A DNA stretch of 64,000 nt from an uncultured Prevotellaceae bacterium (GCA_947174945.1 CAMWKZ010000006.1:1-64000), one strand, 5' to 3'; counted from the first letter of the stretch, positions 48,257 to 58,702 are shown. The notes: a model not told the origin generated them from the letters alone. Program-made: numbers and translations.

Positions 48257-49681
48257 CCAGCTTTCGGGGTTCAGCTTGGCTGTCTCGCGGCGTAACTGGA
48301 ACTGCAGGATGTCGTCCTGTCCGATGCGCCCAAGTGCCTGACGGGTAGTAACCTTCTGGCCTCGACGGACGTTGACACTGCTTAGGTTGCAGTAGACGGA
48401 GATGTAACTGCCGTGACGCACCATGACGACCATTGTGCCTCCGAAGCTGAATACGGCGCTTACCTCACCGTCGAAGATACTGCGTGCCTGTGCGCCTGCC
48501 TCGGCTTTGATGTTGATGCCTTTGTTGTCGAGCGTTACGTTATTCAGTCCCTCTACGTTGTACTGGCCGAAATGGCTGACGATGCGGTAGGGGCCTGTGA
48601 CGGGGATGGGCAGTCGTCCGCGGTTGCTCTCGAAGCTGCCACTGATGCGCATATCCTCCGTGGGTACGTTGAGCGGTTCTTCAGGCTCTTTGCGTACAGG
48701 TGACACTGCTTTGGGCTTGGTGTTCTCACGGGCCTCCTCGGTTTTTTTACGCTCAGTTGTCTTGCGCTCAGCAGCTTTTTGTTCGGCAGCCTTGCGCTCT
48801 GCCGCCCGCTTACGGGCTGCTTCTGCTTCGGCACGTCGCTTAGCCTCGGCAGCGGCACGTGCCTTTTGGCGAGCCACTTCCTCGGCTATTAGTCGGTCAA
48901 TCTGGTCGTTCAGTGCCGCGTCTTTCTTCTTCTGCTGGGCAATAATTCCCTGTATAGCCTGCTGCTCTTTTTGCAGCGATTTTACCACGTTCTGCTGTTC
49001 CGTCTGCTTGCCTTCCAAGGACTTCTGTTCTTCTTCGCCCTTGGCCAGTAGTTGAGCCTTCTGTTGTCTGGCTATGCTGATTTCTTGTAGCTTATCGTTG
49101 ACGGCCTCCTGCTGAGCCTTAACCTCGTCACCCTGCACGTGTTGATAGGCAGCATATTCGCGCATAAAGCGAAGACGGCGGAACATCTGCGTGAGGTTGT
49201 CGGCACTGAAGATGAACATCAGCTGGTTTTGGCTGGACCTGTTGCGGTGCAGGTACCGCATCGACTTAACGTAACGCTGCTTGCACTTGTTGAGCTCGTC
49301 CTGTAACTGGTCCAGTTGCTGGCACATGTTCTCCAGTTCAATGTCAAGCATATCAATGTTGGTGCGGATGGTGTCAATGGAACGGCGCTTGCCCTCAATC
49401 TCCGTATTGATGAGCATGAGGTTCTGCAGTCGCTTGCGTACATCCAGCTGGGTGGAGCGCAAGCGCTTTTCCTGTTCCTTGATTTGTTGCTGCAATTGCT
49501 GGCGCTGGTTCTGCAGCGCCTGTACAGATGTGGGTGCAGGGGCAGCCTGCTTATTGGTCTTACGATTACGGGGCTGTACGGCGGCTTTCTTCACGGGTGT
49601 ACGCTTCGTAGTGCGCTTCTGCTGCGCATACGGAGCCAGCGTGAAGGCCAGCATAAGCAGTATGGTACTGATACGCTTCAT
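48245..49681 (-). CDS. Murein hydrolase activator EnvC-like (coiled coil plus M23 domain)
   Basis: 478 aa; signal peptide, long coiled coil, degenerate LytM: SHFGQYNVEGLNNVTLDNKGINIKAEAGAQARSIFDGEVSAVF. Confidence 0.88.
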   Translation of the reverse strand: MKRISTILLMLAFTLAPYAQQKRTTKRTPVKKAAVQPRNRKTNKQAAPAPTSVQALQNQRQQLQQQIKEQEKRLRSTQLDVRKRLQNLMLINTEIEGKRRSIDTIRTNIDMLDIELENMCQQLDQLQDELNKCKQRYVKSMRYLHRNRSSQNQLMFIFSADNLTQMFRRLRFMREYAAYQHVQGDEVKAQQEAVNDKLQEISIARQQKAQLLAKGEEEQKSLEGKQTEQQNVVKSLQKEQQAIQGIIAQQKKKDAALNDQIDRLIAEEVARQKARAAAEAKRRAEAEAARKRAAERKAAEQKAAERKTTERKKTEEARENTKPKAVSPVRKEPEEPLNVPTEDMRISGSFESNRGRLPIPVTGPYRIVSHFGQYNVEGLNNVTLDNKGINIKAEAGAQARSIFDGEVSAVFSFGGTMVVMVRHGSYISVYCNLSSVNVRRGQKVTTRQALGRIGQDDILQFQLRRETAKLNPESWLGR

Positions 49682-49690
49682 TCCTGCCGA

Positions 49691-50617
49691 TTAGAGTGCC
49701 ATGAAACGACGCAGGATTTCGTCAACCTCTACCTGACGATACTTGCCTGAGAGCGTAGTACGTGTTTCCCAGTTGTCTTCGTTGCCCATATAGTTGAGCA
49801 TCATCTCAAACTTGAGGTCTTTCTTGGGGGTGTTGAACGTTATCTTGTGAGTCATGGGGAAGAACTTGGTCTCGTGCTTCTTGAAGTCCTCGTAGTCCCA
49901 GTTCAGCTGGTAGTTGCCACGATACTTGTCATCATACTTGATGTTAGCCATCTTCACCTGTGCCGACGAGCGGTCAGTCAGCCAGCGGTAGGACAGCTTG
50001 CCGCTCTCCATAGCCACCACGATATCGTCGTCGGCTCCAGCTTCAGCCGTAAAACTCTTGAGGTTGGCATCGGTCAGGTGGTTCTTGCCTGGCTGGAACA
50101 GCTCGTTCCAGAACAGCGCCTGCAGCACGTAGAAGTCGATGCCACTGGTGCGCAGGAACTCCAAGTGGCTGTAGGGCACCTTCAGGTATTGCTTGTTGAT
50201 GCGGTCGATTATCATCACGTATTCAGGGGTGAACTCCAGTCGGCCAGCCTCTACGAACCCGAAGGCCATCAGTTGCAGTCGGATGACATCGTCGCGCTTC
50301 ATCCTGAGGTTGCCCGTCAGCGTCATCTGCTGGTTGCCGACCTCTACGGAGAATTTGATTTTCGAGGTAATGAAGCGGGCGTGCTGTGCATTGTCGTTTA
50401 CCTGCTGCAAGAAAGCCTGCTGCTGGATAGAGTCTGGCAACTCTGTCGCTGCCTGCTGGGCATCAGCCGCTTTTTTCTTCTTGCCTTTTGAGGTGGTCTG
50501 CTCGCTCTTCTGCTTACCGTTACCTTTGCGTCCCAGCCCTTTTATCGAGCTACACGACGTTGCCAAGACCAGCGCTGCCATACAGGTGGTCAGTGTCAAG
50601 AAACGTGATGTTTTCAT
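49691..50617 (-). CDS. DUF4292-like lipoprotein
   Basis: 308 aa; lipobox LATSCSS; sits between TPR and EnvC-like genes, a common Bacteroidetes arrangement. Confidence 0.75.
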   Translation of the reverse strand: MKTSRFLTLTTCMAALVLATSCSSIKGLGRKGNGKQKSEQTTSKGKKKKAADAQQAATELPDSIQQQAFLQQVNDNAQHARFITSKIKFSVEVGNQQMTLTGNLRMKRDDVIRLQLMAFGFVEAGRLEFTPEYVMIIDRINKQYLKVPYSHLEFLRTSGIDFYVLQALFWNELFQPGKNHLTDANLKSFTAEAGADDDIVVAMESGKLSYRWLTDRSSAQVKMANIKYDDKYRGNYQLNWDYEDFKKHETKFFPMTHKITFNTPKKDLKFEMMLNYMGNEDNWETRTTLSGKYRQVEVDEILRRFMAL

Positions 50618-52392
50618 TCTTTGAGATATTTTTTTAGTTTTATTTTTCTAATAAGCACCTGTTTGCGCTCGCCCGTGATTTCCGAGCTGTCAGCGGCTTT
50701 GTCGAGAGCCATCTGCCATAGCGCCAGTGCCTTGTCGGTGTCTCCTACGTGATAGTATATGTCGCCAGCGTGCTCTAAGAGTACGGCAGACGAGTCGGTG
50801 TCGTTCTGTAATGTCTGGTCGATGTAGATGCGTGCCTCGCTGTACCGCTTCTGCATGAAAAGAATCCACGCGTAGGTGTCAAGATAGGTTGCGTTCTTGG
50901 GTTCGGCCTTGATAGTGCGGTACGACATCTGTTCGGCCTTGTCAAGCTCAAGCCCCTTGATGCTTAGGTAGTAGGCGTAGTTGTTCAGGCAACCGATGTT
51001 GTCGTCCTTCCATTGCAGGCAGGAGTCGTAGGCGGCAAACGCCTCGCGGTCCATGCCTTTCTGGTGCATGATGTCGCCCATGACGGCATAGAAGTCGCTA
51101 ACGATGGCTGGGTCGCTTTCCTGAGTGATGACGCCAATGCCATTTTGGAAGGCATCGAGCGCATCGTCCAGCTGTTCCTTTTGGTAGTAAGCGATGCCTT
51201 GATAGTAATAGAACGCCATTTCATCGGGATTGTACTGGCGGGCATCGCGGCAGAGTTCGATAACGCGGTCGCGGTTGTTAGCCTGCCAAGCGTAGCTCAC
51301 CAACTGCAAGCGGGCAGCCGCGTTGTCGGGGGCCAGTTGCAGGGCTTGCTCTAACACGGCTCCGATGCTGTCCGTCGGCATTTTCTTTAGGCTCATGTAG
51401 GTGGCGCAGAAAATAGCCAAGTCGGCATCGCTCTGCGGTTGTGAAAGCATTTGATGGAATAGGTTGAGCACCCTCGTAGAGTCACCGCCCGCCTGTTCGC
51501 TTTCGCCTATCACCTGCCGCATAAGTGTGATGCGGTCTTCTGTCGATGTTGACCCGTTCAACAAGATATGCTCCAGCGTGCGGTTAGCCGCCTGTGTCTG
51601 GTGCTGGTCGTTATAGTGGGCCAGCATGGCCATCAGGGCGTTGCGGTTGTTGGGGTCTTCGCGCAGAATGCTGTCGTAGATAGCCAGCGCCTTCTTCTTC
51701 TGCCCATTCACGTAGAGTGTGTTGGCATACAGGCAGCGGTAGTTGTTGTCGTTAGGATATTGGTCGGCCAGCTGCTTCATCTCGCTGATGGCTGCCCGTT
51801 TGTCGCCTTTCCGAGTGTAGAATCCGCTCTTGGCGATTGACAGTCGCTCGGTCTTACCCTCGATGGTCTCCAGCCGGTCCAGCGTGCGGATGGCATTGTC
51901 GTAGTCTTGCTGCTGTTCGTAGAGCTGCACCAGCATTCCCAGCACATCGTCGCGGTCGTGGCTCTTGTCATACAGTTGCTCTAATACGTTGATGCTCTCG
52001 GCGTATTGCCGCTGGTTGATGTATATGTTGGCCAGCGTCTCCAGATAGGTCAGGTTGGCAGGCTCCAGCTCTACACATCGCTTCATGTAGCTGAGCATCC
52101 GCTCTTTCTGCTTTAGCGCACCGTAGTATTGTGACAGATAGAAATAGGCTTCCGAGCGGGTGGAGTCCAGTTCTACGCAATGGCGTAGCAGGTCGAAGGC
52201 GGCATCGCTGTGCCCTTTCTCACGCTCGCAGATAGCCTCTAAGAACATCGCATCATACCTGTTTCTTTGAGCTTGATGATTGGCCTGCGGAGCCAACATC
52301 GCCGACTGGCCTGAGACCATCAAGCCCCAGCCCATCATGAGGCCGAATAAAGCACTCCTTTTTATTGCGTTCCGAGTAATCATAAAGCTCAA
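50614..52392 (-). CDS. Tetratricopeptide repeat protein
   Basis: 592 aa with repeated TPR-like 34-mers (e.g. AFAAYDSCLQWKDDNIGCLNNYAYYLSIKG). Confidence 0.88.
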   Translation of the reverse strand: MSFMITRNAIKRSALFGLMMGWGLMVSGQSAMLAPQANHQAQRNRYDAMFLEAICEREKGHSDAAFDLLRHCVELDSTRSEAYFYLSQYYGALKQKERMLSYMKRCVELEPANLTYLETLANIYINQRQYAESINVLEQLYDKSHDRDDVLGMLVQLYEQQQDYDNAIRTLDRLETIEGKTERLSIAKSGFYTRKGDKRAAISEMKQLADQYPNDNNYRCLYANTLYVNGQKKKALAIYDSILREDPNNRNALMAMLAHYNDQHQTQAANRTLEHILLNGSTSTEDRITLMRQVIGESEQAGGDSTRVLNLFHQMLSQPQSDADLAIFCATYMSLKKMPTDSIGAVLEQALQLAPDNAAARLQLVSYAWQANNRDRVIELCRDARQYNPDEMAFYYYQGIAYYQKEQLDDALDAFQNGIGVITQESDPAIVSDFYAVMGDIMHQKGMDREAFAAYDSCLQWKDDNIGCLNNYAYYLSIKGLELDKAEQMSYRTIKAEPKNATYLDTYAWILFMQKRYSEARIYIDQTLQNDTDSSAVLLEHAGDIYYHVGDTDKALALWQMALDKAADSSEITGERKQVLIRKIKLKKYLKE

Positions 52393-52402
52393 ACCTCAAA
52401 GT

Positions 52403-52840
52403 TCATCGCGTTCCCGTGTGTCCGTAGCCACCCTCGCCACGCTCCGTTTCGTCCAGCGTTTCCACTGTCACCAGCTCGGCCTGCTCGTAACGGGCAATGA
52501 CCAGCTGGGCTATGCGCTCGCCGGCGTTGATGACGAAATCCTGCTGCGACAGGTTAATCAGTACCACGCTTATCTCGCCGCGATAGTCGGCATCGATAGT
52601 CCCGGGCGAGTTCAGCACCGTCAGCCCATGCTTCAGTGCCAGCCCACTGCGCGGACGTACCTGTGCCTCGTAGCCCTCGGGCAGCGCAATGTGCAAACCC
52701 GTCGGAATCAGACGGCGCTCCATCGGGTGCAGCGTGACAGGCTCGTCGATGTTAGCCCTCAAGTCCATGCCTGCACTTTGCGTCGTTGCGTATGCAGGCA
52801 GTTGTTGGTGTCCGCGGTTGACCACTTGTATCTTCACCAT
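52403..52840 (-). CDS. dut: dUTP diphosphatase
   Basis: 145 aa; [49 protein letters not shown]. Confidence 0.96.
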   Translation of the reverse strand: MVKIQVVNRGHQQLPAYATTQSAGMDLRANIDEPVTLHPMERRLIPTGLHIALPEGYEAQVRPRSGLALKHGLTVLNSPGTIDADYRGEISVVLINLSQQDFVINAGERIAQLVIARYEQAELVTVETLDETERGEGGYGHTGTR

Positions 52841-52957
52841 ACTTGTCTTATTATTGATTGCGCAAAGATACTCATTTTTTTGTTACAGACCAAATTTCCG
52901 CCCGATTATTACATCTTTTTTACTATAAGCGGGGCCTAACCGTAGCGAGATGAGGTG

Positions 52958-53071
52958 AAAGAGCCAGTCTTACCCTTGGAAAGAACCGTTCTTTCCACGA
53001 GTAAGAGCCGTTCTTTCCGGGGGTAGGAACGGTTCTTTCCAAGGGTAGGCTCCGTTCCTTCCGAGAGTGGG
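52958..53071. repeat. 22-bp-period tandem repeat array C
   Basis: CTTGGAAAGAACCGTTCTTTCC / ACGAGTAAGAGCCGTTCTTTCC / GGGGGTAGGAACGGTTCTTTCC / AAGGGTAGGCTCCGTTCCTTCC plus partial flanking units. Confidence 0.85.
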
Positions 53072-53163
53072 CAATGATGCGCCATAGCGCAAAGACCGTT
53101 TGGGGCGTAAGATTCCATGCTGGTTTTTTGGTTTTCCCGCACTTTTGTAGTAATTTTGCACCC

Positions 53164-54507
53164 ATGATGAACTGGAATCAACTGATATCGAACAAGCGGC
53201 TGGGACAGGAGCACCGCCACACGGAGCGACACGACGACCGCACGGAGTTTAAGCGCGACTACGACCGGCTGATATTCTCGGCTCCGTTTCGCCGGTTGCA
53301 GAACAAGACGCAGGTGTTCCCTCTACCGGGAAGCATCTTTGTCCACAACCGTCTGACCCACTCGCTCGAGGTGGCCAGCGTCGGAATGTCGCTGGGCAAC
53401 GACGTGGCGCAGCGCATCATGCAGGAGAAGCGGCCAGAGTTGCAGGGCACCATGTTCGAGCAGATAGGGCAGATTGTGGCTACGGCCTGTCTGGCTCACG
53501 ACTTGGGCAATCCGCCCTTTGGCCATTCGGGCGAGAAAGCCATCCAGACGTTCTTCACCGAGGGGGCTGGTCATGCGCTGAAATCGCAGGTTTCAACGGC
53601 ATTTTGGGATGACATCACCCGCTTCGAGGGTAATGCCAATGCCTTCCGACTGCTGACCCACCAGTTCAAGGGTCGTCGCGCCGGAGGCTTTGTCATGACC
53701 TACTCCACACTGGCCAGCATCGTGAAGTACCCTTATGCCTCGTCGGCAGCCAGCAAGAAGGGCAAGTTCGGATTCTTCCAGAGTGAGCAGGAATATTACC
53801 AGCGCATTGCCGATGAAACAGGCATTATTTGTAAGTCGAAGCCCGGCGAACCGCTGCGCTATGCACGCCATCCACTGGTGTACTTGGTGGAGGCTGCCGA
53901 TGATATCTGCTACGAAATCATGGACTTGGAGGATGCCCATAAGCTGAAAATCTTGTCATACGAGGAGACGGAACGGCTGTTGCTGGGATTCTTCGACGAG
54001 GAAAATCGCGAGAAGATTCGCCGGCGCATCACCGATGAAGAACTGCAAGACCCCAACGAGAAGGTGGTCTATATGCGTGCTTGCGTCATTGGCAAGCTGG
54101 AAAACGAGTGCGTCAACACCTTTATTGAGCATGAGGACGAGATTCTGAGCGGTACTTTTGAGGGTTCGCTGATAGAACACATCAACGAGCAGCAGCGCGA
54201 TGCCTATAAGCGTTGTGCCGAGCTATCGGTAAAGCGCATCTATCGGAGCCGCCCTGTACTTGACGTGGAACTATCGGGTTACAAAATCATGGCGACGCTA
54301 ATGGAGCAGATGACGGAGGCGGTGATGTACCCCAATCGCTACTATTCGCAGCAGCTGATTGACCGAGTGAGTTCACAGTACGATATTAGTGCCGACGACT
54401 TGGAGACACGACTGATGGCTGTCATCGACTATATAGCCGGCATGACGGACATCTATGCGCTGGACGTTTACCAGAAAATCAATGGTATCTCACTGCCAAT
54501 AGTCTGA
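53164..54507 (+). CDS. dgt: Deoxyguanosinetriphosphate triphosphohydrolase
   Basis: MMNWNQLISNKRLGQ...RDYDRLIFSAPFRRLQNKTQVFPL, NRLTHSLEVASVG, CLAHDLGNPPFGHSGE. Confidence 0.94.
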   Translation: MMNWNQLISNKRLGQEHRHTERHDDRTEFKRDYDRLIFSAPFRRLQNKTQVFPLPGSIFVHNRLTHSLEVASVGMSLGNDVAQRIMQEKRPELQGTMFEQIGQIVATACLAHDLGNPPFGHSGEKAIQTFFTEGAGHALKSQVSTAFWDDITRFEGNANAFRLLTHQFKGRRAGGFVMTYSTLASIVKYPYASSAASKKGKFGFFQSEQEYYQRIADETGIICKSKPGEPLRYARHPLVYLVEAADDICYEIMDLEDAHKLKILSYEETERLLLGFFDEENREKIRRRITDEELQDPNEKVVYMRACVIGKLENECVNTFIEHEDEILSGTFEGSLIEHINEQQRDAYKRCAELSVKRIYRSRPVLDVELSGYKIMATLMEQMTEAVMYPNRYYSQQLIDRVSSQYDISADDLETRLMAVIDYIAGMTDIYALDVYQKINGISLPIV

Positions 54508-54508
54508 T

Positions 54509-56740
54509 TTACCGCCATTCCATCGATATGCGATGCAGCATCGTGGTGCTCTCGCCGCAGGAGCCGGTATGCTGGATATGAACCCCGCCAAAGCTGTTGG
54601 GTTCCACTTGGGTCGTCAGTGTCACCTCGTGAGGCAGCGTAGAGCCAGCTGGCCGAGGTGTCTTTGTGGTGACATGAGCCGTGAGTGTCTGGTCGTTGAA
54701 ATCGAGTGAAATGGTGCAGCCCGTGCGGTAGCAGGTGGCAGAAACGGCTTCTGAAATGGGGGTTACCACTCCGTTGGCATAGCGTACCAGCAGGAAGTCG
54801 ACGGCCTTGGCGTGTTTGGTGGTGCGGACAATGCGCAGGCCGTAGCCCGTTAGCGTCTGCGTGTCAAACTTCAGGCAGATGTCCATATACTGGCCGGTTG
54901 CCGAGCCAAAGCCCTGACCTGCCGTCTTGGTGGGGTCTACCTCCAGCACTAAAGACATATTATTATAGGTACGTTTGAGCGGCGTATAGAGCAGTCGCGC
55001 TCCTCGTTGAGCTTGTAAAAGCCCCATTCCTACGGCACCGTTGTAGCCCTCGGCGTATTCCCACATGGGTTTGTTTTTGTCAAACTCCCAGGGGAAGTCT
55101 GCCGTGTCCTGCGGCTTATAGCCGTCGACGCTCCAATAGCCGGGTATGATTTGGGGTTGCCACTGGCAGGGGAAGTCGTGGAAATCGGTCGTAAGGGTGG
55201 TAATGGTCTTGCTGGGCACCTTGTTTATGTTGCACGTTTTGCTAACGGCAGCGCCGTAGTCGCTACGATGCGACTTAGGTTCGATAACGACTTTCAGCTC
55301 GTGTCCATAGTCTGAAGCTGAGAGCGGATAGACGGTTGTCGGCTCTACATGACTGGTTGCCACGGGTATATTGTCACGAAACCACGTGATACGCGACTCG
55401 TCGTTCTTGGCAGCCGTGTTGAGTGTATAGTGCAACACGGCGCGTCCGTCCTTAACCGTCAGGCGCGGGCGCTTGACGAAGGTGGGTGGTGGTAACTGCG
55501 AGGGCTTGACCGTCAGGTAGCAAGCCGCCTCACGCCCGTCCTCCGTCGTAGCCATTACGCAGAAACTAACCGTTTCATCGGTACTGTTCGAAGGGATAAC
55601 GATAACGGAGCTGTCTGCCTCTGCCGTTAATATAGCGTAGGATTCATAGCCCTTGGCAATGTGCCAAAGTACGGGTTCTGGACAATGGAGGCGCAGGGTG
55701 TCACGTCCCGTCAATAGGGTGGCTTCATGTTGGCTAATGTCTAAGAAGGGAGCCTGTTGGAAGGATGGAGTAAGCAAGGCAGGCTGCAGGGTATTCTGTG
55801 GCTGTCGGTTGCCAATGGTATAGGGCTTCCCGTTGAGTGTGAAGTTCCGCTGATAACAGCGGAGCCACGGCTGGGGATAGGCCGTCCATCCGACGTAGAT
55901 GTTGTCGGAAGCTGCGTGATAGCGGCAATCAATAACGGTCATGGGGCCTCCCTGCTTGGCGAAATACATTTCATGGTTGTCGCTCTTTACGTTGAAATCG
56001 CAGTCAATGAACATCGCCCCTCGCCCGGAAGTGCTCCAAAAAGGCTTTTGACCGTAGAGGTCGAAGTTACAGTGGCGGTAGATGGCCGTGCCGTTTAAAG
56101 CATCGTCCGTACATTCAAAATGGCAACCTTCGTAGTAGGAGTACTTGGCACCGTTCAGGGGATTCAGGTTCAGGCGGCTGATAAATCGCACTTGGCGGGC
56201 CACAAGCGTGTCGCCATGCACGTAGCCTACATGGGCTTGCGTGATAGCGTCGTTGCGTCGTTTGCGGTTCAGCTGTGGGTTCTTGGGGTAGACAAGGTCG
56301 ACGTTACAGTAGTTGCCCAACGTCATGTTCTCCACTTTCAGTGTCTTCACCCAGCAGTCGAGCATGGTAAAGTTGCCGATGGCTCCTTGTGTCTGTCCAC
56401 GCTGCGAGGCCAGCACCACGTCCTCTGCCTTTTCGCCCATTCCAACGAGATGCAGATAGGCACAGTGCAACGTCATGCCAAATGGCTCGCGTCCGTCGCG
56501 TCCCACTCTGACAGCTGGGTCGTCGGGGTCGTCAAGCCAGTAGACACCCGGACGGATATAGACGGTCATAGGGCATTCAGCCGTCCCGTTCTTCAGATGA
56601 GCAGCAGCCTCCTGAAAGGTTCTATACACGTGGGGAATACCTGAAACACCCTCTGCATCAACCATAATGTGGAGGGAATCAAGGCTCTGAGCCAGAGCCA
56701 CTACGGGCATAAAGGCCCATAACAACAAAAATCGGCGCAT
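54509..56740 (-). CDS. Secreted pectinesterase-like beta-helix protein
   Basis: Signal peptide MRRFLLLWAFMPVVALAQ at the 56740 start; YRTFQEAAAHLKN...MTVYIRPGVY, ALNGTAIYRHCNFDLYGQKPFWSTSGRGAMFIDCDF. Confidence 0.7.
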   Translation of the reverse strand: MRRFLLLWAFMPVVALAQSLDSLHIMVDAEGVSGIPHVYRTFQEAAAHLKNGTAECPMTVYIRPGVYWLDDPDDPAVRVGRDGREPFGMTLHCAYLHLVGMGEKAEDVVLASQRGQTQGAIGNFTMLDCWVKTLKVENMTLGNYCNVDLVYPKNPQLNRKRRNDAITQAHVGYVHGDTLVARQVRFISRLNLNPLNGAKYSYYEGCHFECTDDALNGTAIYRHCNFDLYGQKPFWSTSGRGAMFIDCDFNVKSDNHEMYFAKQGGPMTVIDCRYHAASDNIYVGWTAYPQPWLRCYQRNFTLNGKPYTIGNRQPQNTLQPALLTPSFQQAPFLDISQHEATLLTGRDTLRLHCPEPVLWHIAKGYESYAILTAEADSSVIVIPSNSTDETVSFCVMATTEDGREAACYLTVKPSQLPPPTFVKRPRLTVKDGRAVLHYTLNTAAKNDESRITWFRDNIPVATSHVEPTTVYPLSASDYGHELKVVIEPKSHRSDYGAAVSKTCNINKVPSKTITTLTTDFHDFPCQWQPQIIPGYWSVDGYKPQDTADFPWEFDKNKPMWEYAEGYNGAVGMGLLQAQRGARLLYTPLKRTYNNMSLVLEVDPTKTAGQGFGSATGQYMDICLKFDTQTLTGYGLRIVRTTKHAKAVDFLLVRYANGVVTPISEAVSATCYRTGCTISLDFNDQTLTAHVTTKTPRPAGSTLPHEVTLTTQVEPNSFGGVHIQHTGSCGESTTMLHRISMEWR

Positions 56741-56747
56741 GAAAAGT

Positions 56748-57740
56748 TTAATTTCTATCCTTGTAGATGAGTTTGTTAGCCCCAGAGGTAAGCTCCAGTT
56801 CGTCACGATGTGCAGTGATAAACGAGTCAATATGGCGCTTGCGCTTGTCTTCCAGAATCTCATCTACGGCTATCAGGATGCCCGTTTCCTCAACGTCGCC
56901 AAAGCCGTAGTTGATGGCTGTGCCAAAGAGCTTCATCGTTGGCGATAGTCCCATGTAGGCATTCACCAACGGCGGAATATTGTAGCCTAACTTTCTTATC
57001 TCACCATTCAGCGTTCTGTAGTCTTCCTTAAATGTCTTGCCACAGAAAAGTCGCTCCAGTTCCAGCGGGTCTGTCTCCAGTTCCAGCGGTTTCAACGGGA
57101 TAATGAGGTCTTCTTTGTCATCAAAGTGCTTCTTCAGAAAATAGAGTATCATGTCGCGTCCCTTACGGATGTAAGAGGGGTACATGGTCATCTTACCGAA
57201 GTAATAACGGATGTTAGGACGGATGACCGTCAGTGCCCCTAACCCGTCCCAAAGGTTGTCGAGGGCAAATAGGCTCTTGGCTCCCATGCGTGACGACTGG
57301 TAGGGTAATGATACAAAAGAGCGTCCTAGTTCTACCGTCTGGGGGGCATATTCCTTGATAAACTTCTCGGAGAAATGGAACATGTGGCTGGTGGCCAGAA
57401 TGGGCTGTCCCTGAGCGTTGTACTCCCAGTCTGTACCCAGCAGATAGCGATAGCCGCCAATTATCTCTTCTTCGTCAGGATTCCACACAATCAGCTGCTT
57501 GTAACAGTTGGTACAAGTGTCAAATTCGTCAATATCCACCTCTTTGCCTGTGCCGCCGCCTGCCTCGCGGAAAGCTATCTCACGCAGTCGACCAATCTCC
57601 TGCATTACGTGGGGTGCATTGTGCGCTGTAATGACGTAGATTTCGTTGTTGCTCTTGTTGGTCATGCGCAACTGCTTGTCAGGGGTTAGCTCGCTTTTGA
57701 GCACGTCTTTGCTAATAGGTTGGATAATTGGTTGTTCCAT
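56748..57740 (-). CDS. GNAT/acyltransferase (OlsB/GlsB-type N-acyltransferase, hemolysin-like)
   Basis: 330 aa; LREIAFREAGGGTGKEVDIDEFD, ELGRSFVSLPYQ; paired with an acyltransferase of the 1-acylglycerol-3-phosphate type. Confidence 0.8.
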   Translation of the reverse strand: MEQPIIQPISKDVLKSELTPDKQLRMTNKSNNEIYVITAHNAPHVMQEIGRLREIAFREAGGGTGKEVDIDEFDTCTNCYKQLIVWNPDEEEIIGGYRYLLGTDWEYNAQGQPILATSHMFHFSEKFIKEYAPQTVELGRSFVSLPYQSSRMGAKSLFALDNLWDGLGALTVIRPNIRYYFGKMTMYPSYIRKGRDMILYFLKKHFDDKEDLIIPLKPLELETDPLELERLFCGKTFKEDYRTLNGEIRKLGYNIPPLVNAYMGLSPTMKLFGTAINYGFGDVEETGILIAVDEILEDKRKRHIDSFITAHRDELELTSGANKLIYKDRN

Positions 57741-57759
57741 TGTTTTTCGTTAGAAAGGT

Positions 57760-58587
57760 TTATAGGGAATAGGCTATATCTTGCACATATTGCGCCCATT
57801 GTTGGGGTGATTTGCTCTTATCGAAAGTCTGCCAGGGGATAGGCTTGCCAATGCGCACCTCAAAGGTCTTGCCTACGTTCTTGTACATCTCATCGACTAA
57901 GAAGAGCATAGCCAAGTTGAAAGGCAGGTGTTTGTCGCTGAAGTTGGCCAGTCGGTAGAAGAAGTTGGAGTTCTGGCCGCTAAAGTGGATAGGTACGACG
58001 TCGCGCTGGTATTCTACACTCTTCTGGATAAAGGTCTTTGACCATGCAATGTCTCGGATAGTACCATCCTTCTGACGGCGTGAGCAGATGCCAGCAGGAT
58101 ACATCAGCATGTGGTTCTGACTCTCAAAACCAGCCTTCACCATAGCTGGAAAGTTACGGCTCTGATGCCCTGTCTTATTGATGGGAATACAGAGCGAAGC
58201 CAACCCTGGCAGGTTCATCAGCAAGTCGTTGACCAAATAACGGAAACGCGAATGATAGTGTCGCCCGATGATAGCTCCCAGTGCCACACCGTCTTCACCA
58301 CCTAAAGGATGGTTGGAAACAAAGGTGTACAAGCGTCCGTCTTCTGGGTCTGGCAAGTTTTCACGCCCCTTTACCTCTAAGGTCATCTGCAAGTAGCGCA
58401 CGCATTCTTCCAGCCAGTCAGTACCAACCTTGCCCCGTGACTCCCACAGAAAGGCATTCACCTCGTCTTGGTGGATAATACGTTTCAGCCACGACACCAA
58501 CGGACGCGGCATCCACTTTGCCTTTGTGCCCATCTTGTCTTTCAGAATGTTATCAATATCGATTGTTTTCTCTGTAATTTGTTCCAT
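57760..58587 (-). CDS. 1-acylglycerol-3-phosphate acyltransferase-like (OlsA/GlsA-type)
   Basis: 275 aa; FVSNHPLGGEDGVALGAI (NHxxxxD-type), MLMYPAGICSRRQKDG. Confidence 0.8.
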   Translation of the reverse strand: MEQITEKTIDIDNILKDKMGTKAKWMPRPLVSWLKRIIHQDEVNAFLWESRGKVGTDWLEECVRYLQMTLEVKGRENLPDPEDGRLYTFVSNHPLGGEDGVALGAIIGRHYHSRFRYLVNDLLMNLPGLASLCIPINKTGHQSRNFPAMVKAGFESQNHMLMYPAGICSRRQKDGTIRDIAWSKTFIQKSVEYQRDVVPIHFSGQNSNFFYRLANFSDKHLPFNLAMLFLVDEMYKNVGKTFEVRIGKPIPWQTFDKSKSPQQWAQYVQDIAYSL

Positions 58588-58702
58588 CTTTCACGGACAT
58601 TGCTAACAGTTTGCAAAATTAGGAAAAAATTCGTGAATAACTATACTTTATCGGCAAAAAATCAAGCCTTACGAGTGTTTTAAAAAATATTCACTAAAAA
58701 AA

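Noticed and set aside
52936-53232. Overlapping ORFs (98, 80 and 63 aa) across repeat array C
   Set aside because: Generated by the stop-poor 22-bp repeat in several frames; repeat length is not a multiple of 3.
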